Source of the DNA: Desulfobacula toluolica Tol2
GTDB taxonomy: Bacteria; Desulfobacterota; Desulfobacteria; Desulfobacterales; Desulfobacteraceae
Direction of reading: 5' to 3'
Assembly: GCF_000307105.1 (NCBI RefSeq)
Contig: NC_018645.1
Location: forward strand, 5,133,906 to 5,197,905
Length of the DNA: 64,000 nucleotides
Part shown: one piece after another, positions 27,085 to 36,026 of the stretch
How positions within the stretch are numbered: position 1 is the stretch's first letter
How the letters are laid out: every line of letters starts with the position of its first letter
Notes under the pieces: model-generated
The model's database searches: none
What the model was told of the DNA's origin: nothing
The model's input: only the letters and a program-made list of their open reading frames with translations
Made by a program: the position numbers and the translations under genes

Positions 27085-28236
27085 CTAAAGCATCTCACTG
27101 ATAATTTCCGTGATGTCTTTAATCTCCAGAACATCTTCATATTCCAGATTCAGACGGCTTTCTTCAAAGTTGGTGATGCAGTACGGACAGGATGTTGCCA
27201 GAACCTGGGCTCCAACCGCATTGGCCTGATCCAGCCTGATATCGGAGAACCTTTCTTCTTTTGGCGTGTCCATCCAGATTCTGCCGCCGCCACCGCCGCA
27301 GCAAAGGCTGTTTTTGCCATGGTTTTCCATCTCAACCAGTTCCAGTCCCGGAACTTTTCTTAAAACCTCGCGGGGTTCATCATATACATCATTGTGGCGT
27401 CCTAAGTAACACGGATCATGATAAGTTATTTTCTTTGGAAATTCACCTTTAAGTTCGAGACGTCCGTCATTGATCAGTTCCAGTAGATACTGGTTGATGT
27501 GAAGAACCTCAAAATTTACCATAAATTCAGGATATTCGTTTTTAAAGGTATGAAAGCAATGAGGGGAAGATACAATGACTTTTTTCACCCCATTGTCGAT
27601 AAACGTTTTAATATTTTCCTTGGCCAGGCGTTTGAATACATCTTCACTGCCTGTCTTTCTGATGCTTTCTCCACAGCAGTTTTCCTGTGAACCCAGGATA
27701 CCGAAATCCACACCTGCTTTTTGAAGGATCTTGGCTGTGGCCGTGGCCACTTTTTTCATTCGGGGGTCATAACTCAAATAGCAGCCGACAAAATACAACG
27801 CTTCCATACCCTCTGTATAGGGCTTTACGGAAAGGCCGTTCGCCCATTCAGAGCGTTTTTTACGGTCTCCCTGCAAGGGGTTGCCTTCGGAAATCAGACT
27901 GGCTCGGGCAGTACGGGCAGACCGGACAGAAGTTGGAAAAACTTCATATTCGGTTGCCACTCTTCTCAGGGCCACGCTGACATCTATCTGTTTGACGCCT
28001 CTGGGGCACTGTGACGGGCACATTCCGCAGGTTGTACAACGCCATATATCTTCGCCTTCTATTTCAGTTAAACCAAAAGCCGCCTCTCGAATGAGCTTGC
28101 GCATGCTAAAGGGTCGAACCTTATTCCACGGGCAAACCGAATCACACAATCCGCACTGAAAGCATAACTTGAAGACGTCTCCACCGGCCTCTTTTATCTC
28201 ATCTATTACTTCTATGAAGGGGGCTATAGTTTCCAC
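27085..28236 (-). CDS. bamD: BamD, HdrC/HdrB-like iron-sulfur protein
   Basis: This 383-residue protein has two ferredoxin-type clusters near the N-terminus (CFQCGLCDSVCP and CTTCGMCPSQCPRG) and two CCG domains: FVGCYLSYDPR...NCCGE and HDPCYLGRHNDVYDEPRE...SLCCGGGGGR. This is the HdrBC/HdrD architecture that carries the non-cubane clusters in heterodisulfide reductases. In bam clusters it bridges the HdrA-like subunit and the BamBC reductase. The start is GTG 28236 with AAAGGA upstream. It is separated from bamE by 104 bp. Confidence 0.88.
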   Translation of the reverse strand: METIAPFIEVIDEIKEAGGDVFKLCFQCGLCDSVCPWNKVRPFSMRKLIREAAFGLTEIEGEDIWRCTTCGMCPSQCPRGVKQIDVSVALRRVATEYEVFPTSVRSARTARASLISEGNPLQGDRKKRSEWANGLSVKPYTEGMEALYFVGCYLSYDPRMKKVATATAKILQKAGVDFGILGSQENCCGESIRKTGSEDVFKRLAKENIKTFIDNGVKKVIVSSPHCFHTFKNEYPEFMVNFEVLHINQYLLELINDGRLELKGEFPKKITYHDPCYLGRHNDVYDEPREVLRKVPGLELVEMENHGKNSLCCGGGGGRIWMDTPKEERFSDIRLDQANAVGAQVLATSCPYCITNFEESRLNLEYEDVLEIKDITEIISEML

Positions 28237-28353
28237 TGTCTTTATTAATCCTTTTCTTTGCCTTATTGATTTAGTCCTGTTGTTTTAATTTTATATCGCT
28301 TATTTAGTTCTGTGTGCAGTTTTAAAATTTCATCTCCTGATCTGAGCCTTTTA

Positions 28354-29574
28354 TCATATGAGCAGCTGCGCAGAAACAACAGCGCTCGCCGGCAAGGATT
28401 TTACACCTTCTGGAATCGCCATTACTCCTTGGGCACCGGCCATGGTTTTTAACCGGCTGGTCAGTTTGAGAGGCCTGAAAATGGTATGTTCGTTTCCAGT
28501 CCTCAAATATCCGTATACGAATTCGGTCCAGTTGGTGTTACGGCTGCTGACCCCGCTCTGTAGCTTAACCATTATCCTGGGAAGCAATGGACGGCTATGC
28601 CCGGCCAGTCTTAAAAGACCCGGCAGTGCAATCTGGAGAAAAGCCATGAGGTTGGACGGCGGACCTCCGGGAAGCAGAAAAACAGGCTTCTGGTTTAGTA
28701 TTCCAAACCCTACGGCTTTTCCAGGACCCATTCGAATCCGATGAAACAGCTTCTTCCATCCAAGGGTATTCAGCGTGTGGGCAACAAAATCCCGGTCCCC
28801 GGTCCATGCACCGCCACTTGTTATCACTGCATCGTGGGTCGCAACAGCCGCTGCTATTTTTTCAATGACGATATCCTTCTTGTCGCTGACAATCGAGCAA
28901 TATGTGTGCATGCCGTATCGCAAACACCATGCCTTTAACATCTCCATATTGCTGGCGTAAAGCTTTCCGTCAGTAAGCGGTTGTCCAGGGGCCACCAACT
29001 CATCGCCTGTCGCCAAAATGGCGACCCTTGGCCGGTGATAAACCGGCAACCTGCCATACCCGGCTGCGGCAAGTGTGCCCATCATACCAGGGGAAAGGCG
29101 ACTTCCTTTAGCAGCAATCAATTCACCTGTACCGATATCAGCGCCTTTCGGCAAAATATTCCGGCCAGGTTCCGCCGTGTTGAAAACCGTAAGAATATCT
29201 TCCCGGCGGGTGGCGAACTCTTCAGCCAGAACCGCATTGGCTCCGTCCGGGATTTTGGCCCCTGTCAGAATTCGAACGGTGGTCCCGCAGGTTACCGCCT
29301 GATTGTTCGTACACCCTGCTGCCGCCATTCCGATAATCTTTAATCGCACACTGTTTTGCAGGGTTGCAGACTGGATTTCCTCTGATTGAACCGCATAACC
29401 ATCCTTCATGGATGCATCAATGGATGGTGAATTTACCTGGGAATAAAGATCCTCGGAAATGATTCTGCCCAGGCATTCGGAAATATCAATCACACGATGG
29501 CTATTCAGCGGTGAAATCGTTTCAAGGGTTACTTTTAATGCCTGTTCGTATCCCATAAGCGGTTCATTACGCAT
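28354..29574 (-). CDS. moeA: MoeA-type molybdopterin molybdenum/tungsten transferase
   Basis: This 406-residue protein has all four MoeA domains: SPSIDASMKDGYAV, ILTGAKIPDGANAV, ILATGDELVAPG, AVITSGGAWTGDRDFVA, FLLPGGPPSNLMAF, and a normal domain IV ending MAGAQGVMAIPEGVKSLPA. It inserts Mo or W into molybdopterin. It lies inside the bam operon between bamC and bamD, so a dedicated role in making the tungsten cofactor of BamB is the natural inference. It is clearly distinct in sequence from the copy at 18603-19772. Confidence 0.9.
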   Translation of the reverse strand: MRNEPLMGYEQALKVTLETISPLNSHRVIDISECLGRIISEDLYSQVNSPSIDASMKDGYAVQSEEIQSATLQNSVRLKIIGMAAAGCTNNQAVTCGTTVRILTGAKIPDGANAVLAEEFATRREDILTVFNTAEPGRNILPKGADIGTGELIAAKGSRLSPGMMGTLAAAGYGRLPVYHRPRVAILATGDELVAPGQPLTDGKLYASNMEMLKAWCLRYGMHTYCSIVSDKKDIVIEKIAAAVATHDAVITSGGAWTGDRDFVAHTLNTLGWKKLFHRIRMGPGKAVGFGILNQKPVFLLPGGPPSNLMAFLQIALPGLLRLAGHSRPLLPRIMVKLQSGVSSRNTNWTEFVYGYLRTGNEHTIFRPLKLTSRLKTMAGAQGVMAIPEGVKSLPASAVVSAQLLI

Positions 29575-29618
29575 AATAAATCTCCCAAATTCCTATTGCA
29601 GAGGATATCGTTATTTCT

Positions 29619-30152
29619 TCAGCCTTTTTGCGAAATTCGGGCACAGGCTGTCTTTATCTTCTCAAATCCATATTGGTCTATCAAAGCATCCAATCCGGCT
29701 TCCATTTCATCTATCTCAACTTCTTCATCCACTTCCTCTTCTCTTTCTTCCAAGGTCAGGACATCATTAAGACACCACTCAACACACAAAGGACCACCTT
29801 CTTCTTCTTCACACATATCGCATTTTAAAGGAAGCCCGGAATCAGGCTCTTTGAACAGGTCCCTTGACGGACAGGCCGCCCTGCAGAAACCGCACTCATC
29901 GTATTCTTTTCCATCAATCACATATTTATCCCTGCCGTTACATTCAGCAGGTGTGTATTCACCTGCAAAAACAGGCAGCCAGATATCTCTTAAACGATGT
30001 GTAATAACGCGAATACGGGAGGCTGCCGGGTTAACACTGCTGTATTTTGGTTTAGCGTGAACAGAAGAGCAAACAACCTCACAGGTCCGACAGCCATTGC
30101 ATTTGTCCGCATCAACTTTTATTGTCTTGATTGTTCTTTTAATTTTGGCCAT
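29619..30152 (-). CDS. bamC: BamC, iron-sulfur subunit of class II benzoyl-CoA reductase
   Basis: This 177-residue ferredoxin-like protein has cysteine groups CNGCRTCEVVC (residues 18-28), CGFCRAACP and CDMCEEEEGGPLCVEWC, enough for about three [4Fe-4S] clusters. The C-terminus is strongly acidic (TLEEREEEVDEEVEIDEME). It follows bamB with a 14-bp overlap, and BamB-BamC form the catalytic reductase, BamC passing electrons to the tungsten subunit. GGGGGA precedes the start. Confidence 0.9.
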   Translation of the reverse strand: MAKIKRTIKTIKVDADKCNGCRTCEVVCSSVHAKPKYSSVNPAASRIRVITHRLRDIWLPVFAGEYTPAECNGRDKYVIDGKEYDECGFCRAACPSRDLFKEPDSGLPLKCDMCEEEEGGPLCVEWCLNDVLTLEEREEEVDEEVEIDEMEAGLDALIDQYGFEKIKTACARISQKG

Positions 30153-32109
30153 CTTTTAAAATCCCCCTCTTTTCTAAGTCATCCGCGACATATGCCAGGT
30201 CTAATTCTTCCAGTCTCTCTCTTGTGGGAACACCATCGTAATTCCATCCCTTGAATGTATAATATTTGGTCAAGAGATCTTCTTCAAGCTCGGGAAATCT
30301 GTGTTTCCAGTGATCTTCAGGCGGCTTTTCATCTGCCCTGACCATACCTCTTATAAGATTAACCGCTCTATGGAGATTCCGGCTTCTGTTAACAATTTTC
30401 TTTAAGTCATATCTGTCCACATCCATCCCGGTTGCTGCTGAAATTAATTTGGGATAATTATGTACATGGTAGGGTGGTTTCAGGCAAAATGATCCCATGC
30501 CGCAGCATATCCCGAGTGCATCGTCAATGTTGTGCAGCATCTCCATCCAGTCCACAATTTCCGAAGCTGTTTGGGGATCAGGATAGGCTGGGTTTGCTTT
30601 GTCTCCTCTAGGTTCCCACTCTGTGAAATATGTTTTGAATTTTTCATCAGGCAACTGTGGCCAGTCTTTTACAAAAGACTCTCTGTTTTCCTTTGAAGGA
30701 AAAGGCGCCTGGGGCCAGTTGCCCTCCATCTGGGTAATACTGATTTTTTCGTTGGTCGCATACATCAGGTAATAGAGCGGATCAAGCATTCCCAGCTTGA
30801 TATTCATCTGTTCATGTTTTTTAGTGGTATTATGATCATATTTTTCAGCACCTTTACCGATACGCTTTGCAGCCCAATAGGTTCCGTCAGCCAAATAATC
30901 ACCGATACCTTCCCGCCGGGCAACTTTGTCAAGCAGCCAGAAAAATCTTCCTTCATTATCGGACGGACATCCTTCAAAATCATCATCCGTAAATATACCG
31001 GCTTCATAAAGTTCAACACCAAAAGCCAGAATCTGCGGGGTTGAAAAGGAGTCCAGTCCGTATTGGAAAGCACGCTGGCAGATTTTCCAGCTGAAATCAA
31101 GATCATCCACATGAGCCGCCATGGCGTAAGTCAGCTTTGAGAAGCACTTGATCATGTATTTGGGTACATCATCATGGGAAATCAATGCCCCGCATTGCTG
31201 GGGACAATTAAAACAGCTGATAAAGCGCTGGATAGCACCTCTTTGACTCTTCTCCCAACTTTCTTCAATTTCCTTTGTCCAGAAATCTTTTCTTCTGGTA
31301 CGGGCATTTCCCCAGGCAAAGCTTTCAGTATGCCATTTTTCATCAACATGTTTCATCATTTGAGGTGAGCCTATTCCTGACAGGATTGGCATTACCTCTG
31401 GAATGGGATTTTCATTTCTAAAGTCGATGTATTCTCTTACCTCCTTTAGATGCTCCATAAATTCTGCCCCCCGGGCAAGATTAACAGGTTTTGTTCCTCG
31501 GACAGCTATCGCTTTTATGTTTTTATCTCCCAGAACAGCACCGCCGCCCCCCCGGCTGGAACTTGATCTTGATTGCTCAATGGAAGCCGTAAAACATCTG
31601 TTTTCACCGGCCAGCCCAATAGCTGCGACTTGAACATTAGGATCTTTGAGTTCCTTTCTTATGAGTTCCTGGGTTTCAATCGCGCCTTTACCTTTTAAAT
31701 GAGAGGCATCCCGCAGTTCAACTTTGTCATTGTGTATCCATATATAAATAAGTTTTGGGGACTTGCCGCGCATGATTACTTTGTCATACCCTGCATACTT
31801 TAATTCCGCCGACCAGAATCCTCCCATCATTGGATATGCCAGTAAATTTGTTTGAGGAGAAATAAAGCTGACAAGGGTACGGTTAGCGCTGAAAGTAGGC
31901 GTACCGCATAAAAGACCGGTACTGAATATCAGTAGATTCTCAGGGTCAAAGGCTTTCGTTTCAGGAGGAACCCTGTCATAATGTATTTTGACACTGGTGC
32001 CGAGACCTCCCAGATGAAGCTCCATCAATTTCGGGTCTGTTTCCACCCGTTCGATGTTTCCTCTCGTTAAATCAATTTCCAAATTATACCCTGTTTCAGC
32101 GTATCTCAT
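30139..32109 (-). CDS. bamB: BamB, tungsten-containing catalytic subunit of class II benzoyl-CoA reductase
   Basis: This 656-residue member of the aldehyde:ferredoxin oxidoreductase family begins MRYAETGYNLEIDLTRGNIE. Segments such as LLIFSTGLLCGTP, MMGGFWSAELKYAGYDK, DEKWHTESFAWGNARTRR and SCFNCPQQCGA closely follow BamB of Geobacter as I recall it. It reduces benzoyl-CoA to cyclohexa-1,5-diene-1-carboxyl-CoA at a W-bis-pterin site without ATP. The start at 32109 has a GGAGG site 8-9 bases upstream; the frame is open 78 bases farther but with no better start. Presence of this gene indicates anaerobic growth on aromatics. Confidence 0.93.
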   Translation of the reverse strand: MRYAETGYNLEIDLTRGNIERVETDPKLMELHLGGLGTSVKIHYDRVPPETKAFDPENLLIFSTGLLCGTPTFSANRTLVSFISPQTNLLAYPMMGGFWSAELKYAGYDKVIMRGKSPKLIYIWIHNDKVELRDASHLKGKGAIETQELIRKELKDPNVQVAAIGLAGENRCFTASIEQSRSSSSRGGGGAVLGDKNIKAIAVRGTKPVNLARGAEFMEHLKEVREYIDFRNENPIPEVMPILSGIGSPQMMKHVDEKWHTESFAWGNARTRRKDFWTKEIEESWEKSQRGAIQRFISCFNCPQQCGALISHDDVPKYMIKCFSKLTYAMAAHVDDLDFSWKICQRAFQYGLDSFSTPQILAFGVELYEAGIFTDDDFEGCPSDNEGRFFWLLDKVARREGIGDYLADGTYWAAKRIGKGAEKYDHNTTKKHEQMNIKLGMLDPLYYLMYATNEKISITQMEGNWPQAPFPSKENRESFVKDWPQLPDEKFKTYFTEWEPRGDKANPAYPDPQTASEIVDWMEMLHNIDDALGICCGMGSFCLKPPYHVHNYPKLISAATGMDVDRYDLKKIVNRSRNLHRAVNLIRGMVRADEKPPEDHWKHRFPELEEDLLTKYYTFKGWNYDGVPTRERLEELDLAYVADDLEKRGILKDGQN

Positions 32110-32241
32110 TATTATCCACCTCCATGTATTGGTTTGTCCATAATTAAAATTTAAACAAACCTTTTTTTCATAAAAATCAAATAACACTGCATTTTAATGG
32201 CAAATATTTTGACCTATTAGTGGACTGACAGTGTTGTTCGT

Positions 32242-32316
32242 TGTGTCAAAAAAGACATAACTATAATGTAGCAATTAAATAACTACAATATAGCGATGTG
32301 TCAAGAAAAACATAAC
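32242..32316 (-). promoter_or_regulatory. Direct repeats and dyad upstream of bamB
   Basis: Two 20-bp copies of TGTGTCAA(A/G)AAA(G/A)ACATAAC lie at 32242-32261 and 32297-32316, 55 bp apart (about five helical turns). Between them, TGTAG (32267-32271) and CTACA (32283-32287) form a dyad within TATA-rich flanks. The region is 130-210 bp upstream of the bamB start and is a good candidate for the control region of the operon. The regulator is unknown; the ACATAAC half-site resembles the palindrome upstream of the FmdE-like gene. Confidence 0.45.
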
Positions 32317-32494
32317 GGCAATAAAAAATTATTTTACTTTTAAGATTTATAAAATGAATTTGATTAATCCTGGTCTATAGTCATTTTGTTTCTATTATTG
32401 GCGGTCAATTGATGTTTCAGCACTTGCCTGTTTATAATAGACATTGATCCAATCAGAATATTGATCAAAATTTCAATATCAGTTATATATAAAG

Positions 32495-32585
32495 TGCCAC
32501 GGGCAGACCTGGTCTTTCGTTCAGATTTGTCCACAACAAAGATTGAAAGTCTTTATGTGATTTTTTTAAGGCTTTCACATAGAAA
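32495..32585 (+). repeat. Dispersed two-hairpin repeat, copy B
   Basis: This copy starts TGCCACGGGCAGACCTGG and follows copy A closely: hairpin 1 (GGGCAGA with TTTGTCC, one G-U pair), ACAACAAAG, then hairpin 2 (TTGAAAGTC with GGCTTTCA). It ends 35 bp before the ModE-like gene at 32621, in the 511-bp divergent gap between bamB and that gene. Confidence 0.75.
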
Positions 32586-32620
32586 GTAATAAAAACCATC
32601 TAAATTAGGGTCAAAAATAA

Positions 32621-33073
32621 ATGATGGAGAATAGCAAGTTTTATACACGTTCAAAAATATGGCTGGAGGATTCCCAGGGGAATGTAGTATTCGGATTGGG
32701 CAGATATCGGATATTAAATGAGATTAAACATCAAGGTTCTCTGAATGCTGCTGCCAAAAAGCTTAAAATGGGATACCGGGCCATCTGGGCAAGGATTAAT
32801 GCCACAGAAGAGCGTCTCGGACAGAGCCTGCTGGTGAAAAAAGTTGGAGGAACAAGCGGTGGGGGGTCACAGCTTACACCTCTGGCTGAAGATCTGCTCA
32901 AGCGGTTTGATAAAATCAGAATAAATATTGAACAAAAAACAGACTTGCTTTTTGAAGAGGATCTGGGATCACACATGGTCATCAACCCTAAAAAAGATTC
33001 AAAAACGGGAAAACTTTGCGGGAAGGGGAATCAAGAGGAAGATATTGATTTTCCGGATCAAGCCTTGCTTTGA
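32621..33073 (+). CDS. ModE-like winged-helix transcriptional regulator
   Basis: This 150-residue protein has the ModE N-terminal DNA-binding domain: GRYRILNEIKHQGSLNAAAKKLKMGYRAIWARINATEERLG, with TSGGGSQLTPLAEDLLKRF as the wing. No molybdate-binding Mop (TOBE) domain follows; the C-terminal 40 residues are short and polar. It lies divergent to the bam operon and before other Mo/W genes. It probably regulates molybdenum or tungsten genes, or the bam operon; the ligand-sensing part must be elsewhere or lost. Confidence 0.75.
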   Translation: MMENSKFYTRSKIWLEDSQGNVVFGLGRYRILNEIKHQGSLNAAAKKLKMGYRAIWARINATEERLGQSLLVKKVGGTSGGGSQLTPLAEDLLKRFDKIRINIEQKTDLLFEEDLGSHMVINPKKDSKTGKLCGKGNQEEDIDFPDQALL

Positions 33074-33192
33074 AATGAAAAAACAAAAATGTTTTTTACA
33101 GTAATCAATACCCTGATATCTGTGTATCGGTAACGGGTCATATTCGTTTGTCCTGATCAGGTCAAGGCAGTTTAAATGAAATTTTAGCCTGT

Positions 33193-33522
33193 TTATTCCT
33201 GGTTTGAAAAAATATCTTCAAATATGACATCGTCTGCTTTAATGCACCTTTTTTTTAATTGCCGATACTGTTCAAGAAGGGCTTTGCCGTCTTGGGTCAA
33301 TTTTGTGCCTTTTTTTTTATCAGCTATGACAATGGGTTTCCCAAAATTTTTTTGAGTGGATTTGATCTTGCTCCAGGCTGTCTTATAGGACATTTTCAGT
33401 TCTTTGGCGGTCTGATTGATTGAATTAGTGCGTTCTATGGATTCAAGAATGATCATTCTTCCCGTTCCCATAACGATACCACCGTTATCATTAACAATCA
33501 ACTGGATAGATTTAAGCTTCAT
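33193..33522 (-). CDS. Second ModE-like winged-helix regulator
   Basis: This 109-residue protein is essentially a ModE DNA-binding domain: TGRMIILESIERTNSINQTAKELKMSYKTAWSKIKSTQKNF, then KKGTKLTQDGKALLEQY. The start at 33522 is preferred because AAGGGA lies six bases upstream; the frame extends to 33624, where it runs into repeat copy E. It is the convergent neighbour of the first ModE-like gene and divergent to the FmdE-like gene, so the dyad at 33717 may be its operator. No effector domain is present. Confidence 0.72.
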   Translation of the reverse strand: MKLKSIQLIVNDNGGIVMGTGRMIILESIERTNSINQTAKELKMSYKTAWSKIKSTQKNFGKPIVIADKKKGTKLTQDGKALLEQYRQLKKRCIKADDVIFEDIFSNQE

Positions 33523-33616
33523 CTGAATCCCTTTTTTAACTTTATCTGTTTTTTCTTCATGATTTATATCGTTTTTTTGATTTCGTGTACATATTTTAAA
33601 ATTTTTAGCCCAAATA

Positions 33617-33690
33617 ACGGTCATGGCAGATCACTTTGCCACAACAAAGCATGAAAGTTTGTGAGTAAATTTTTGAAGATCGTCATATAA
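33617..33690 (+). repeat. Dispersed hairpin repeat, short form (copy E)
   Basis: This is a shorter variant of the two-hairpin repeat: ACGGTCATGGCAGATCACTT, TGCC, ACAACAAAGC, then ATGAAAGTTTG. Hairpin 1 is GGCA with TGCC around a short loop. The second half ends GTCATATAAAAC like the end of copies A and C. It lies in the divergent gap between the second ModE-like gene and the FmdE-like gene. Confidence 0.55.
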
Positions 33691-33716
33691 AACTTCTTAA
33701 TTTTACAATTTTTCTT

Positions 33717-33744
33717 GACCTTATGTTTGCTTTAACATAAGGTC
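33717..33744. promoter_or_regulatory. Palindromic operator upstream of the FmdE-like gene
   Basis: GACCTTATGTT (33717-33727) and AACATAAGGTC (33734-33744) are perfect 11-bp inverted arms around six bases. Size and symmetry suit a dimeric winged-helix repressor of the ModE type, and two ModE-like genes are adjacent. It lies 48-75 bp before the FmdE-like start. No T-run follows the right arm, so a terminator is unlikely. Confidence 0.6.
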
Positions 33745-33791
33745 GAATCCATAAGGTTTGAAAATTGACATATAAAATTTGGAAAGAATAG

Positions 33792-34382
33792 ATGGAAGAT
33801 TTTGAAACCCTGTTAAAGGGATCTGCAATGGCTCACGGTCATCTTTGTCCAGGTCAGGTTGTGGGCGTTCGCATGGCAATTGAAGGATGCCGTCTTATCG
33901 GCCTGGACAATCCCAGAGAATTGCCCCAGATCAAAAAACTCATTGTTTATGTGGAAATGGACAGGTGTGCCACAGATGCCATCTCTTTTGTTACAGGTGT
34001 AAGATTGGGCAGACGTTCTTTAAAGTTTGTGGATAACGGCATTATGGCAGCCACCTTTTTAAATATAGAAACCAAAAGGGCTTTTAGGATTGTGTCTACG
34101 GAAAACGCCAGACATCTTGCTGAAAAATATGCCCCTGAAATAACTGATAAGAGGGAACAGCAGCTTGTTGCTTATAAGAGGATGTCCCTTCAAGATCTGT
34201 TTTCAATTGAAGAGGTACAGGTTGCCATAAACGCCTGTGATATGCCTGGCCCTACACGATTCAAAGCTGTTTGTCAAAAATGCGGACAGGTTGTCCGGGA
34301 CAAAAGAGAAGTTATGAAAAACAATCAAATTCTCTGCCGGCCATGTGCATTGGGAACCTATTATCAAGCCATCATGAAATAA
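33792..34382 (+). CDS. FmdE-family protein
   Basis: This 196-residue protein has the FmdE domain: SAMAHGHLCPGQVVGVRMAI with HGHxCPG near residue 14, and EMDRCATDAISFVTGVRLGRR. The C-terminus carries a zinc ribbon CQKCGQ...CRPCALG. FmdE was named from a tungsten/molybdenum formylmethanofuran dehydrogenase operon but is found widely in anaerobes with Mo/W enzymes. It starts an apparent operon with a MoeA-like protein and MobB, so a role in Mo/W cofactor handling is likely; the biochemical function is unknown. Confidence 0.82.
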   Translation: MEDFETLLKGSAMAHGHLCPGQVVGVRMAIEGCRLIGLDNPRELPQIKKLIVYVEMDRCATDAISFVTGVRLGRRSLKFVDNGIMAATFLNIETKRAFRIVSTENARHLAEKYAPEITDKREQQLVAYKRMSLQDLFSIEEVQVAINACDMPGPTRFKAVCQKCGQVVRDKREVMKNNQILCRPCALGTYYQAIMK

Positions 34383-34416
34383 GAAAAAAATATAAGAGAG
34401 AAATAAGGAAGAAAAA

Positions 34417-35472
34417 ATGAGAGAAAATGCCAAGCTTTTACCGTTTATGACCATACCTGTTGAGCAGGCAGTGGGGACCACCCTTGAACATGACATGACC
34501 CAAATCATACCGGGAAGATATAAAGGCCCGGCATTCAAAAAAGGACATCAAATAACATCCGGTGATGTATGCCGGTTAATGCGGATGGGTAAAAACAATC
34601 TTTATGTTCTGGATTTAGCAGATGATCAGGTACATGAAGATGATGCCGCATTGGAACTTGCATCTGCACTCTCAGGTCCGGGCGTCACCTTTTCTGGATC
34701 ACCTGCAGAGGGAAAACTGGAACTTCGGGCAGGTTATCCCGGGCTTCTCAAGGTAAATATTCAGGCCCTGGAGGAATTTAATATGTTTCAGGATGTGATG
34801 TGCGCCTCCATCCACACAAATACCAGTGTCAAAACAAATCAGAGTCTTGCTGCAACCCGTGCTATACCTCTTGTAATTGATAAAAACAATCTTGACAAGG
34901 CTGTGAATTTTGCCAGAGACAATTATCCGATTTTCAGTGTTAAACTCTTTAATCCATTGAAAATCAGATTGATTATCACAGGAGATGAAGTCTATAAAGG
35001 TCTGGTCAAAGATAAATTCAAGGCCATTGTTGAACAAAAGACAACAGTTCTTGGCGCAACTCTGGAAGAAGCCGTCATCCTACCGGATAACCGGGAAATG
35101 ATCAGCAATCAGATCAGACATTATCTTGAAAAAGATACTGATCTGATCATTACTACCGGCGGCATGTCGGTTGACCCGGACGATGTGACAAAAGCCGGGA
35201 TCGAGGACTCGGGATTTGAAAAAATTCATTATTCGGCAGCCGTGCTTCCTGGTGCCATGTTTCTTCTGGGTTACCATAAAAATACAGCTATTATGGGACT
35301 TCCTGCCTGCGGTCTGTACCATAAAATTACCATTTTCGATCTGATCCTGCCACGGTTGATGGCCGGTGAAAAACCGGGCTTAAGAGATCTTGCCAGGTTA
35401 AGCCACGGCGGTCTGTGCCTGAACTGCAAGCCCTGTAGGTTTCCAGCCTGTTCTTTTGGAAAGGCGGGATAA
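34417..35472 (+). CDS. Molybdopterin-binding (MoeA-like) protein with Cys-rich tail
   Basis: This 351-residue protein has a MoCF-biosynthesis fold: IRLIITGDEVYKGLVKDKF and DLIITTGGMSVDPDDVT, then LPGAMFLLGYHKNTAIMGLP. The N-terminal 160 residues (VEQAVGTTLEHDMTQIIPG) resemble the variant MoeA-like proteins found near formate dehydrogenase and W-enzyme genes. It ends with a cysteine motif CLNCKPCRFPACSFGKAG that could bind a metal or cluster. It is followed directly by mobB. Probable role: Mo/W pterin cofactor maturation. Confidence 0.78.
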   Translation: MRENAKLLPFMTIPVEQAVGTTLEHDMTQIIPGRYKGPAFKKGHQITSGDVCRLMRMGKNNLYVLDLADDQVHEDDAALELASALSGPGVTFSGSPAEGKLELRAGYPGLLKVNIQALEEFNMFQDVMCASIHTNTSVKTNQSLAATRAIPLVIDKNNLDKAVNFARDNYPIFSVKLFNPLKIRLIITGDEVYKGLVKDKFKAIVEQKTTVLGATLEEAVILPDNREMISNQIRHYLEKDTDLIITTGGMSVDPDDVTKAGIEDSGFEKIHYSAAVLPGAMFLLGYHKNTAIMGLPACGLYHKITIFDLILPRLMAGEKPGLRDLARLSHGGLCLNCKPCRFPACSFGKAG

Positions 35473-35988
35473 ATGATTCCTTTTCATGTTATCGGGCAAC
35501 CAGGTTCCGGGAAAACAACCTTGATAGTGGATATCATAACAAAAATGGTTAAAACAGGCATTGCAGTTGGCTCTATCAAGCACAGTTCCCATAACCATGA
35601 ACTGGATAAACCCGGAAAAGATTCATTTTTGCACAGAAAGGCCGGTGCATCACCTGTGACGATGATGACCCGGGATCTTACAGCCGTTTATATGCCCAGA
35701 ACTCATGATATGACACCGGACAGCATCATAAAAAAGTTTTATACCCACCTGGACATTGTACTAATAGAAGGCTGGATAAGCGGGCCATATGATAAAATTG
35801 AAGTCTGGAGAAAAGATTTGAAAAAACCCCCGCTTTTTCCTGATATTTCCAAGGTAAGGGCTATTGTCACCGATGATCCGTTGGATTCCAAAATAAAACA
35901 ACAGGCAGATGACCGTAACATAAACTGCTTTAAAAGAAGCTGTGTTACAGATATTTCCGCTTTTTTGTCAGGAATGATAAATGCCTGA
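35473..35988 (+). CDS. mobB: Molybdopterin-guanine dinucleotide biosynthesis protein MobB
   Basis: This 171-residue P-loop GTPase has Walker A GQPGSGKTTLI at the N-terminus, followed by VGSIKHSSHNHELDKPGKDS and HRKAGASPVTMMT, diagnostic for MobB. It aids attachment of GMP to molybdopterin. It starts immediately after the preceding stop. A second, diverged MobB is encoded at 52531-53025. Confidence 0.9.
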   Translation: MIPFHVIGQPGSGKTTLIVDIITKMVKTGIAVGSIKHSSHNHELDKPGKDSFLHRKAGASPVTMMTRDLTAVYMPRTHDMTPDSIIKKFYTHLDIVLIEGWISGPYDKIEVWRKDLKKPPLFPDISKVRAIVTDDPLDSKIKQQADDRNINCFKRSCVTDISAFLSGMINA

Positions 35989-36026
35989 GTTTTACCTGCA
36001 GTATGTTTAATGGTCAAAGGTGGCGG

